DNA from: Mikania micrantha
Taxonomy: Eukaryota > Streptophyta > Magnoliopsida > Asterales > Asteraceae
DNA: 64,000 nucleotides
Direction of reading: 5' to 3'
NCBI GenBank assembly: GCA_009363875.1
Contig: CM018680.1
Span: 66,310,639 to 66,374,638 of the forward strand
Under the pieces are notes generated by a model. It was not told the DNA's origin. It saw only the letters and a program-made list of their open reading frames with translations, and did not search any database. Shown piece after piece: positions 34,133 to 44,311 of this stretch. A program made the position numbers and the translations under genes. The stretch's first letter is position 1, and each line of letters begins with the position of its first letter.

Positions 34133-36430
34133 TACACAAACTGCATCGACCAACGTACTCAGTTATGTCTTTCTTCATACCCGGCCACCAATAACATGCC
34201 CGTAAGTCTTGGTACATTTTGTCAGCACCGGGATGCACAGAGTACTTGGTCTTGTGCGCTTCATCAAAGATAAGATTTCTCAATTCATCCACTGCAGGAA
34301 TCCATACACGATCCTTGTAGTAGACGATTCCATCAGGTTTTGTTTCAAGTTGCTTTTCTGCTCCACAATCTAGTTCCTTCTTTAGGTTTCCCCGTTCAAC
34401 AGCCTCTTGTTGTACTTGTATAATGTTGTCGTGTAAGCTTGTTTGAACAGTCATCCCCATTGCTCTGACGCGCATGGTTTGACCGGTTCCTTCCGACTCA
34501 AGGCATCAGCTACAACGTTTGCCTTGCCCGGATGGTACTTGATCACACAGTCGTAATCATTCAGAAGTTCTACCCAACGTCGCTGTCGCATGTTGAGTTC
34601 CTTCTGATCGAATGTGTGTTGCAGACTCTTGTGATCGGTAAATATGGTACACTTGGTGCCATATAAGTAATGCCTCCAAATCTTCAATGCGAATACTACT
34701 GCTCCCAGTTCCAGATCATGAGTAGTGTAGTTCTTCTCATGAATCTTCAGTTGTCTCGAAGCATACGCGATAACTTTGTCTCGTTTCATCAGTACATAGC
34801 CGAGTCCCTGATGGGATGCGTCACAGTACACTACAAAGTCATCACAACCGTCTGGGAGAGATAGGATTAGAGCACGACATAGATTTTGCTTCAAAGTCTG
34901 AAAGGCATCTTCTTGCTTCTGTTCCCAAACAAACGGCTCGCTTTTTTGTGTTAACTTGGTGAGTGGAAGGGCTATCTTAGAAAAGTTTGAAATAAACCTT
35001 CTATAATAGCCTGCTAAGCCGAGAAAGGAACGTATCTCCGTCGGTGTCTTCGGAGTATCCCTGTTCTTTATTGCTTCAATCTTGGCAGGATCTACATGTA
35101 TTCCCTCGTTGTTGACTACATGACCAAGAAATTGAACCTCTTTTAACCAAAATTCGCACTTGGAGAATTTGGCATATAGTTTCTCTTCCTTCAACAGTTC
35201 CAAGATCATTCTAAGATGTTGCTCGTGCTCTGCTTTGCGTTTGGAATAGATAAGCATGTCATCAATGAAAACAATGACAAATTGATCTAGATACGGCTTG
35301 CACACTCGGTTCATGAGATCCATAAAAACCGCGGGTGCATTCGTCAATCCAAAAGGCATCACCATAAACTCGTAATGCCCGTATCTGGTACGAAACGCCG
35401 TCTTTGGTTTGTCTTCATCTTGAACTCTGAGCTGATGTTATCCGGACCTCAAATCGATCTTCAAAAAGTATTGAGCTCCTTGCAATTGATCAAACAAATC
35501 ATCAATCCTCGGTAATGGATACCGATTATTGATGGTTAGTTTGTTTAGATCCCTGTAGTCTACACACATACGAAAGGATCCCTCCTTCTTCTTCACGAAC
35601 AAAACCGGAGCTCCCCAAGGTGAGTAGCTCGGTCGGATGAAACCTTTGTCGAGTAGTTCCTGTAGTTGATTCGAAAATTCCTGCATCTCTGAAGGTGCTA
35701 ACCGGTAAGGAGACTTAGCAACCGATGTTGCTCCAGGAATCAAATCAATACGAAACTCTACCGGTCGCACAGGTGGCAAACCAGGTAGGTCTTCAGGAAA
35801 CACTTCAGGGTATTCCTTTACTATCGACACGTCTTATATCGTTTTCTTGTCTTTCTCCTTCTCCACCACGTGAGCCAAGAAAGCTATACATTTCTTCTAT
35901 AAACACTTACGCGCTTTTATGCAGGATATGATTTTGACACTACACTTTGCTTGATCCCCACGAACTTCCAGTACAGGATCAGTCGCCACTGGAATCCGAA
36001 GTAGCTTTTCAGAACAGATGACTTCCACTCTATTGAGAGATAGCCAGTCCATCCCAACTATGATGTCGAAACTGCCCAACTCCATCGGTAACAAGTCGAT
36101 GGTAAATGTGTGATCAGTGAGTGTAAGTGGGCAGTTCCTAAGTATAGTGCTAACTGAAATTTGTTTCCCGTTTGCTACCTCAATAATGTAAGGGGAGTCT
36201 AAAGATTCCTCAGTAAGTCTAAGTTGGCGTGTAAAGTCAGATGAAATAAAACTCTGGTCTGCATCAGTGTCAAACATAATAGATGCATAAGATTCTTGTA
36301 AAAGAAATGTACCAGTGACCACATTAGGGTCTTGGCTTGCTGCATTGGCTCCAATAACAAAAGCCCTTCCACGAGGTGCTTGGGCTCCTTGTTGCACTCT
36401 CTTTGGGCAATCTCGGGAGAAATGACCCAC
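34133..36430 (-). pseudogene. Gypsy protease, RT, RNase H and start of integrase, broken
   Basis: Minus strand. The protease active site near 36270 reads F-D-T-D-A-D instead of the usual D-T-G-A. A stop lies near 35895, then RT from 35830: [23 protein letters not shown], a stop after KIDLRSG (35438), then [17 protein letters not shown] and the active site FIDDMLIYS near 35265. RNase H has [14 protein letters not shown] near 34820 and FTDHKSLQH near 34640, ending [11 protein letters not shown]. The integrase HHCC starts near 34250 (H-x-GADKMYQDL ... CSLC) and breaks off. There are frame changes near 34450 and several stops after it. Confidence 0.85.
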
Positions 36431-36535
36431 TTCTCCATAGTTATAGCATCCTCTGTTGTTGTTGTTGCCTGGGGGTGGTGGTGGAGGTAATGCTCTAGCA
36501 GCATTGTTGGTAGCTTGTGTTGCGGGAGTGCGGCA

Positions 36536-37621
36536 CTACGTAACCCAGTGGCCAAATCGACCACAGTTTGTGCACTTCCTACACTGCACCGTAGCAGAAT
36601 GATGATACTTGCAGTGAGTACACTGAGGATGCACTCCAACATAGTTCTTGGGTGCAGCATTAGCAGGTACTGCAGGAGCTTGTCTTAGAGGAGCGACCAT
36701 CACATAGTTTTTGACGACCTTTTGCTTTTTCTTTTGGTGGTGCTCGGTTTTCTTTGTCGATTCTTCCTTAGCTTTCCCCATGTCGTTCTTCAAAACTCCT
36801 GACTTCACCATCACATCAGTGAGTTTAGCTGAGAGAGAGATGGCTGACTCTAGAGTTGCGGGATTTGCAGCCAGCACAATACTTTGAATGCAGGAGGGTA
36901 TTCCTACCACATATCTATCGATTAGCTTCTCCAGAGTTGGCACCATCTTTGGCACCAAAGCTACCAATTCATGATAGCGTGTGGTGAAAGTCATGTGATC
37001 AGCTCCCTTCATCACATGGTTTGAGAGCTCAACTTCCAGCTTTTGTAGTTCATGATTTGGGCAGAATTTGTTCCTCAGAAGGATTTTGAAATATGCCCAA
37101 GGCATTGCCAGTGCTTCATCTCTGCCTTGAACCCTGATCTGGGAGTTCCTCCATGTTAAGGCCCGTTTGCTGAAAGACCCAGCAGCATATCGAACCTTGT
37201 GATGTTCCGGACAACTGCTTATGTCCAGGGTGGTCTCCATTTTCTCTAGCCATTGGATCAGTCCAACAGCTCCTTCAACACCAGTAAAACTTGGTGGCTT
37301 GCATCCTACAAATGACTTGTAGTAGCAGTCCGAAGTAGTGCCAGTGTTTCCACTAGCTTCCCCTGTAGTATGACCAGAATTGTTGCCATGGCCTTGAATC
37401 CTGTTTATCATCTTTGGGATGACATCCTTCAGTTGGTTCTTCAGTTGGCTGCTCAGAAGTGTTGCCAAAGAAACAGTAGCAGGATCGAGAGCTAGAGTAG
37501 CATTCGGGTTTGGAGGAGGGTTTAGTGGAGGAGGAGGTAGTGGCGGTGGTGAATCTGGTGGTGTAGGGGTAGATGAGTGAGGTGCTGAGGCTTGCGGGGT
37601 CGGTTGTCTTCTAGGTGGCAT
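36536..37621 (-). pseudogene. Gypsy gag
   Basis: Start chosen at MPPRRQPTPQ (37621), since the upstream Met codons lie in the leader. A Pro-rich N-terminus (PPPLPPPPLNPPP near 37530) is followed by the retrotransposon gag domain (37340-36960: CKPPSFTGVEGAVGLIQWLE, ALTWRN, FCPNHELQKLE). Then come two zinc knuckles: CTNCGRFGHW followed by a stop near 36538, where the frame shifts, and YNYGEVGHFSRDCP, whose first Cys is Tyr (about 36445-36400). The gene reads into protease in a shifted frame. Confidence 0.85.
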
Positions 37622-37777
37622 TCTGATCATAACCAAAAGAAATTTGGTTAGTGCAGTGATCGAATGCAGAAGACATAATGCAAACATAAGTCCTATGTTT
37701 TATACATGAGGGTCCCTAAGTTATAGTCTAGGCCAAACCGTTCTAAGTATATGACCTATTATTCTCTATAACCTTGA

Positions 37778-37789
37778 GCTCTGATACCA
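37778..37789 (-). other. Primer binding site of the gypsy element (tRNA-iMet type)
   Basis: Minus-strand TGGTATCAGAGC, complementary to the 3' end of plant initiator tRNA-Met, 3 bp from the LTR end at 37793. The Copia element uses the same primer sequence at 44277-44288. Confidence 0.85.
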
Positions 37790-37792
37790 ATC

Positions 37793-40700
37793 TGTCACAA
37801 CCCGAGCCGGCGGGACGGATCGACTTTCCCGCCGGACGGATGGTTCCCGGGCCGCGATATCGTGAGTGATAAGCGTGATGATCAGATTGTTTACATAGCA
37901 TCAACATTGAGAATAACTAAAGCACAATAAAACATTAAACTACGATTACAGAGTTAAATTACAACTGTGAATGTTTGATAATTTAACTACGTAAACCTAT
38001 CAAAAGAATCAAATGTTTCTATCTTGTATCTGTACAAGATATCAAAAGTGACTCGCATCAATAATCAAAATATGTGCTTTCCAAAAGTCTACTAGGTCCT
38101 CTAACTGAGCATCCTAGTATGCAATCCTGAGCCTTAGCTAAGTCCTGTGCATCACCTGAGAAAGCATGTAAGAAAACAAAGTCAACACAATGGTTGGTGA
38201 GTTCATATAGTTTAGTAGTAGAAAAATAGCTTTAGTAAACCTCCTTCGATAACAACCTTAATCTCATTAACATCACCTGTAATATCCAATTCGGTATGCT
38301 TATATATAGGGCATATGTAGGGTCGAACTTACCGCCCGCCCAGCCAACATCCCACCACATACTAAATCACATATGACATTGTTGTTAATGATAATTAAGC
38401 GTTTTACCTACATTCCAAATCCCGTCTTTATCATAGCTTTTGCTTACTGTTTAAAAGTTTACAATTTTATAGCATTCACGTAGTTTAGCCTTTAAGTATA
38501 GTGTACAAGAATAATAGTTTCACAATTTGTAGTTTAGCTTTCACCAATATCATGCATAGGTACAAGCTTTGCTCTAGCATAGTTTAGCATTTACGTAGCC
38601 CATGATCAGATACAAGCTTTGCTCTAGCATAGTTTAGCCATTACGTATCTCATGAATTGATATTAGCTTAGCATCAGAATAGTTTAGTGTTTACGTATCT
38701 CATACATGTAGATACAAGCCTTGCTCTAGCATAGTTTGGCATTTACGTATTTCATATATAGACACAAGCTGTGCACACACATGGTTTAGCATTCACATAT
38801 CTCATATATGCAGATACAAGCCTTGCTCTAGCATAGTTTGGCATTTACGTATCTCATATATAGATAAAAGCTTTGCATTCACATAGTTTAGCTTACACGT
38901 ATCTCATGCATAGATACCAGCTTGCAATAGCATAGTTTGGCATTTACGTATCTCATGCATAGATACAAGCTTAGCATTCCGCACATAAGCATATCTTGTA
39001 GCATGTAGCATATAGTATTAGCATATAGTTTGAGCATATATTCTGTAGCATTAGCACTGTGAATATAGTTTAAGCATAGAGTTTATAGCATTAGCATTGA
39101 GCATATAGTTTAAGCATAGAGTTTATAGCATTAGTATTGAGCATCTAGTTAAGCATAGAGTTTATAGCATTAGCATTTAGCATATAGTTTAAGCATAGAG
39201 TTTATAGCATTAGCATTTAAGTTTAAATCTGAGCCTTAGTAATAGCATCACGAATAAGTGTAAAAGCATTTAATAAACATTTCCAATACTTGTTTAAAAT
39301 GTATAACATGCTTCTCAGTCCCGAGGTAAAACAAAGATGTTTGAAAAGGGACAAATGAACTCACTTTGTGTTTGAAGTGGTTGACTTAGCTTAAACTAGA
39401 ATGCACGCGCTCGTTGTAGTATTTGTTGTTAGGTTCACGATCCTGTATTGATTTCACGTTGTTGTAACTTATAAGTATAAGTTGTAGTGAATTGTGTGCG
39501 TGTATGTGTTAGCCCTAAAGTTGGCTAACACTTGTGAGTCTCGGTATTCATTCGGACCTTGTTCGATTTGTCGTAGGTTTTCCAACTGTTAATTGTTTTG
39601 AACCAAAACTTGTATATTACCCTTAGTATTCTTTGTTAACTAATGGATGAGCAAAATCCTATGTCGTATGATGTTCATTAGTCAATTAACTTTCATCACT
39701 TTTGTAGTAAGTTAAGATAACAATTCCATGCATGTTGTCATCCTAACATGGTTACTAATTCATTACTTAAACGAGCCGATTCACGTCATGCTCCGGAAAA
39801 TCTATTGGGCCGAATGTTAGGTGGCTAACCAAATCAATGTGTGACCCGAGGTAAGGGTTTGGGCCAATTGATTGGGCCGAACAGGTTGTGTGTTTAAAAC
39901 ATTCGTGTTGGGCCTAAGGGAGTGGAACCAAAACATTAACATGGGCCGTATGGTTTCTTGGGTCAATTGAGGCTGTGGGCCGGATGGTTGGGCCAAAGAG
40001 TAAATTGGGCCATATAATTTACGTGGCCAAACCAAGGTGATCGTAGAAGGGTGTTAGGCTAAGACAACTGCAGTGGGCCGAACCATTTTCATGGCTATGT
40101 GTTCGGTCCTCTATGTATCAACGAACCTATCCGCCCCTGTCACAAGGTTCATCGGTTATAGGGGTTCGACTGAGATCAATGGTTCGTACCATTGAAGGTT
40201 CGTCGCCCATGGTTCGTTGGTGCTGGTTCACAGCTCATGCAAGGGTAGGCAACATGAAGGTTCGTCCATAATAGTGGGAGGTTCGGCCAATGCTTGGATT
40301 CCATCAAAGGTTCGTGGCTGTTGAGGTTCGTCTGTGCATGCAAGGTTCGGCGGCTTCCAGGGTTCGGCGGCTTCCAGGGTTCGGCTGATGGTTTGCTGTG
40401 CTTGGGTTCGGCTAGGTAAAGAGGTTTGGGACTTGCATGCAGGTTCGCGGCAACAGGAGACTAGGTTCGACTCCAGTAGGGTTCGGCCATCTCCTGGGTT
40501 CGGCTGAAATAGGAGGGCTCGATGGTTGGTGGTGTACAGCAGGGTTCGGTGATGGTTGCAGGTTCGGCCAACCTTAGCCCAACTATCAAGGTTCGTCCGG
40601 TTACAGGTTCGGCCGACTATGCTTCCTCACGAACAGCATCCGATCCTCCTTTTCCCACCGAAACCTCTGATGTTGCAGGACCGTCTCCATGTTAGTGTCG

Positions 40701-41850
40701 TGCTCTAATAAGTTCTCGAAGGTGTAGGACTCACGAGGTTGGGTTTCTAACCGTTCAAAGTGGATGGGTCGAACTAAGGGTTGTAAAACCCTAGTTTTTG
40801 TGATGTTCTTGGCTGCATACCTTGAAAATGGCTGGATAACTCCTTAGATCGGTTGTACTTCTAGGTAGAGGATGTTGAGAGCTTCGTGTGGACACCAAAA
40901 ACACAAGATTTCACCAAGGATTGAAGGAGTTATGATGATTTGAAGCCTTGAACTTTTAAATAGAGAGGAGACAGTTTTGAGAGCTAGAGAGAGAGAGAGG
41001 AGATGAAATAAATGAAGAAAAAGGCTTCATTCATGACTTTTATACTCCGTGCATGTTCGGGTTCGATTTCGTAGCTCGGTTCCCGTTTTCGTCGTGTTTC
41101 CGGCACGCTACGCACGTGTTTTGTAAATTAAATGAAAGTGGTTATTTGAATTATTTTAAAGATGGTTATTCCTAGTAAATGTTTTAAATCCTCTTTTCTT
41201 GAATTTATTTATCGTAATTGATTATTTTAAACGTTTCGTTAACTCTCGTCACTATTGCACGTATTCTATGTATTTTAATTAAAATAAATTTAATTTTAAA
41301 CTTCTAAAAGATTTTGATTCCTAATAAATATTTATTTAATAGTCAACATTCTTAAATAATTTTCGTTCGTTTCGTCGTTCGTTTTCGTTTCGTCAGAACG
41401 TGTCACCTTCGCGCGTATTCGTTCGAATCGTCACTCGAACAAACACGACGTTGGTTTCACTTCCTGATTCTTGTTTTCTATTGTTCAGTCATCGTTTCAA
41501 AACGTTAAACTTTCAGATTTATTCATACAGATCGTCACCTATACGAATAATTCGTCAGTTTAGCATTCTGCAACGACATCTGTTATGGTTTTGTTTTGTT
41601 TAACCTCGCATACGTTTATACATAATAGCATTACATCAAGCATCAGTGTGTCAGTTCAGTGTTGTCTGATGTGTTTCTCACTGTTAAACCATGAGGTTTA
41701 AATCATATTTCAGAACCATAGCATAATAGTTTGGTGCCAAGCATCAAATATCAATAGCATATACATAGTTTACGTAGTTTGTACCTGAGTTATTGTGCAA
41801 GTTACTGTAGAGATCACTGTTCCGATAATGCTTCCGGTACTGATGTTACA
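37793..41850 (-). repeat. 5' LTR of the gypsy element (4058 bp)
   Basis: Ends TGTCACAACCC and GATGTTACA. It carries one unit of the TATATATAGGGCATATG block (about 38300), then about eight units of a 60-bp repeat (ATACAAGC-TTGC-CTAGCATAGTTTGGCATTTACGTATCTC, split here, 38540-38960) and five units of a 30-bp repeat (GTTTAAGCATAGAGTTTATA, then GCATTAGCATT, 39060-39210). A TGGGCY cluster follows at 39805-40080, then a GGTTCG block (40140-40620). No gene. Confidence 0.88.
38540..39215. repeat. Two tandem arrays within the gypsy LTR (60-bp and about 30-bp units)
   Basis: First array: ATAGTTTAGC or ATAGTTTGGC with TTTACGTATCTCATG and AGATACAAGC, about 60 bp, eight diverged units. Second array: GTTTAAGCATAGAGTTTATA plus GCATTAGCATT, about 33 bp, five units at 39060-39210. 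The solo LTR has only a degenerate form of these (19080-19240). Confidence 0.8.
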
Positions 41851-41921
41851 TATAGTACCATACTATACGTATCAGAATTCAATGTGGCGATAGGAAAATA
41901 ACAAGCCATTATATTCAGGAA

Positions 41922-42112
41922 CCCTATACGCCACATACAGTTCTCTACGTGGCGTACGACATAGAATTTAACAAGTCACATCCCAGAATTTAAGGTTGCA
42001 GGTGTCAGATGTCATACGCCACGTAGAGATCTGTACGAGGTGTACGACACGCAGATTACAAGGTTGCAGGTGGTGTTGTACATGTCGTAGAGAGCTATAC
42101 GACACGTACTGA
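41922..42112. repeat. Hairpin array at the right end of MULE copy 1
   Basis: Three units, near 41922-41960, 42011-42049 and 42077-42112, of the type CTATACGCCACATACAG ... CTACGTGGCGTACGA. Arms match the left array (2261-2637). The array lies between the gypsy LTR end (41850) and the LINE start, and is what identifies this stretch as MULE sequence. Confidence 0.8.
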
Positions 42113-42125
42113 AAAAGGTGTGGTG

Positions 42126-42454
42126 TTGAATTAAAAGGTCCGATTTCTTCTGTAAACTCCCCTGCAGCTGGAAAGATTGACCCCTTGGGAATTTCAACCA
42201 TGGTGTTGCCTAAAAACACTTCAGTTTTTCATGAAGACTCAATGGCATCTGCCCCAGTTCGATCCACGGAACCTGGGATCGAATCTTCAGTCGTCCCGGA
42301 GACCGACAAGGAAATGACTCAGATCAATATGATTGATGTGGAGGTTGAAAACACACTTCGGGTTTGTGAAAGCGTTGGAATTGACCTTGGTAATTTCAAA
42401 GACCAAGTTTTTTCTTTAATTGAAGGGGAAGGTGGTTGTCAAGGTACTCAATGA
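42126..42454 (+). pseudogene. LINE ORF1, C-terminal remnant
   Basis: An open frame from the left junction (VELKGPISSVNSPAAGK) to the stop at 42452-42454, about 108 codons. The Ser/Thr/Glu-rich composition fits the tail of a plant LINE ORF1 (the zinc-knuckle part is missing), but I recognise it mainly from its place before the endonuclease. It overlaps the start of ORF2 in another frame. Confidence 0.5.
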
Positions 42455-43968
42455 ATTACATATATGTGAACTTAAGGGGGTGGGGGATTTGGAAAAGGCA
42501 ATGGGTGTTAGGAAACTAAAGGCAATTCATGGAGTAAATTTTATTGCAGTTCAAGAAACACAAATGGCGGATTCCTCGAAAATTCGTTTTGAATTTTTCT
42601 GGGATAGATCTCGGTTCGATTTTGAGGTAACAGATGCATCTGGGCATTCGGGGGGTTTGTTTTGTATTTGGAACCCAACAATATTTAGGAAAACGGAGGT
42701 GATAAAGGCAAGGAATTATCTCTTTATATCAGGAATCCTAATTGGTCACCAAGACAATCTGAACATTGTCAATGTATATGCCCCACATGATATTAGTTTC
42801 AAATGTGCTCTTTGGCAGGAATTATTATCATTGAAAGCTTCTAAAGATGGATTATGGATATTTATGGGAGACTTTAATGCTGTTAGATTTAGTGATGAAA
42901 GATTTAATTCAGTATTTCACCCACCGTGTGCTTTGGCTTTCAATAGCTTCATACAGGTTGCTGAGCTCTTTGAATATCCTATGGGTGGACACAAGTTTAC
43001 GTACTCAGCTAGTGATGGCATCAAGTTAAGTAAAATCGATCGAATGCTGGTGTGTAACAAGTTCATGGGTTGTTGGCCTGCTGCTTCTCTTGTCGCCCTG
43101 GATAAAGTTCTATCTGATCATAGCCCGTTGCTGCTCAAATCGGTTAGTTTCGATTTTGGCCCCTCTCCATTTCGGTTTTTCAACACTTGGCTGGGAGTGG
43201 AGGGTTTTGAAAATTACGTAAAGGAGGTAGCTGGATCTTTCCAATACTATGGCCCTCCGGATAAAAAAGCTGGCAACAAAACTTAAGTGGCTCAAAAATA
43301 AAATAAGATCTTGGATCTCAGAATATAGGTTCAAAGAGAATGAGGAACAAAAAAATCTCCTCAATAAAATAAGTGTTTTCGAATCACTGGCTGAAACTAG
43401 AAGTCTGAATCCAAGTGAATTGGAGTTGAGGTTGGGAAAAATAAAGAGACTCAAGGAGATTGAACACAGGAAAGGTTTGGATTTGAAGCAAAAGGCGCGA
43501 ATTAAATGAGCAATTGAAGGTGATGAAAATACTAGTTTTTTCCATGGAATTATAAACCGTAATCTTCACTGTAATAGAATTAACGGTCTCAATATTGGTG
43601 CTGTATAGAATTCCAATCCGGAAGATGTTAAAAATGAATTCTTTATGTTTTTCAAACAAAAGTTTTAGGAACCAATCACTATTAGACCAAGCATTCGTTG
43701 CCAGGATATTGGCCGAATCTCAAATGATGATGCAACTATGTTGATCGCCCCTTTCTCTTCTAAAGAGATTAAGAAAACAGTTTGGGAATGTGCCGGGGAC
43801 AAGGCTCCGGGCCCGGATGGTCTAAATTTTACCTTCATAAAACGGTTCTGGAATGTACTTGGTGTTGATTTTAATGGCGCGTGTCATAAATTCCATGAGG
43901 ATGGAATATTAAACGGGGGAAATTCACATTCTTTCATTGCTCTGATTCCAAAATGTAGAGATCCATTG
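42455..43968 (+). pseudogene. LINE ORF2 part 1: AP-type endonuclease and RT N-terminal part
   Basis: The endonuclease runs about 42470-43150 with GVGDLEKAM, FIAVQETQM (metal-binding Glu), VYAPHD, FMGDFNAVR and the final LSDHSPLLL (catalytic Asp-His). After a frameshift near 43260 the RT-proximal helical region follows (KLKWLKNKIRSW, EGDENTSFFHGIIN), with stops at 43507, about 43606 and about 43666. Then comes the first RT block, CAGDKAPGPDGLNFTFIKRFW (43790-43850, here split by no break), ending at the Copia target CATTG. Removing Copia joins LIPKCRDPL to PSNYRPISL in frame. Confidence 0.85.
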
Positions 43969-44273
43969 TGTTGATTCAGCAAACTATGGGGCTGCAACAC
44001 ACGTGATTAAAAGATGAAGTCAATATGAACGTTGCTAAACGTTGCTTTCTGTTACCGGGAATAAAGGACTTGTACCGAGTCTATTGGAAGAATAATTTGT
44101 TTTCTGTTTTGATTGTTTAAGTATAAATAGCATAGCCTAGATGGTAGAATAATTAGTCGAAAATACTCTCTTGTAACCATTGTGTAAAAGCTGTGTTAAC
44201 AATTGAAGCAATCATTCAGCTATCTTGTTTTCTTGTTTGTTTGTTCTTTGTTTTCTTTCTCTGATAACCAACA
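43969..44273 (+). repeat. 5' LTR of Copia (305 bp)
   Basis: TGTTGATTCAGC to GATAACCAACA. A TATA box, TATAAATAG, lies at 44122-44130, so transcription probably starts near 44155. Against the 3' LTR it lacks 11 bp after TGTTGATT. Confidence 0.93.
44122..44130 (+). promoter_or_regulatory. TATA box of the Copia LTR
   Basis: TATAAATAG within the LTR; the same box is at 48735-48743 in the 3' LTR. It is the only good TATA consensus in the LTR and lies upstream of the leader. Confidence 0.6.
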
Positions 44274-44276
44274 AAT

Positions 44277-44288
44277 TGGTATCAGAGC
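44277..44288 (+). other. Primer binding site of Copia (tRNA-iMet type)
   Basis: TGGTATCAGAGC, three bases after the LTR end. Confidence 0.88.
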
Positions 44289-44311
44289 TTCCATTCTCGA
44301 TCCAATCGTAT

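Larger units (their letters stand above)
34133..41850 (-). mobile_element. Truncated long-LTR Ty3/gypsy element (chromovirus-like), minus strand
   Basis: Keeps the 5' LTR (37793-41850), PBS, gag, protease, RT, RNase H and only the zinc-finger start of integrase. The remainder of integrase and the 3' LTR are missing at the junction with the MULE gene near 34132. Same family as the solo LTR 17342-21993. The 5 bp after the LTR are TATAG; no partner exists because of the deletion. The long LTR and the RT/RNase H motifs suggest a Tekay/Del-type chromovirus, but no chromodomain is left to confirm that. Confidence 0.85.
2197..42125 (+). mobile_element. MULE copy 1 (FAR1-transposase family), shattered by nested insertions
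   Basis: A Mutator-like element whose own sequence survives in four pieces: 2197-4190, 33234-34132, the duplicated AGTTT at 33229-33233, and 41851 to about 42125. The left end GGGTTGTGTTAATCTTACACCC (2197-2218) is homologous to the outer end of MULE copy 2 read on the other strand (63365-63386). On the right side, CTATACGACACGT then GGTGTG (42095-42123) mirrors the left-end sequence at 2225-2260, but the last 35 or so bases of the right terminal repeat are missing where the LINE begins. Hairpin arrays lie at both ends. The transposase gene runs rightward. A 9-bp target duplication cannot be tested because the right tip is lost. Confidence 0.75.

Noticed and set aside
34133..41850. Endogenous pararetrovirus or retrovirus with env
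   Set aside because: PBS, LTRs, gag zinc knuckles and domain order are those of a Ty3/gypsy element; no movement-protein or env frame was seen.
44225..44311. Start of the Copia polyprotein at the first Met of the frame (44225)
   Set aside because: This Met lies inside the 5' LTR and the frame then crosses the PBS; the next Met at 44312 is downstream of the PBS and gives a usual gag start.
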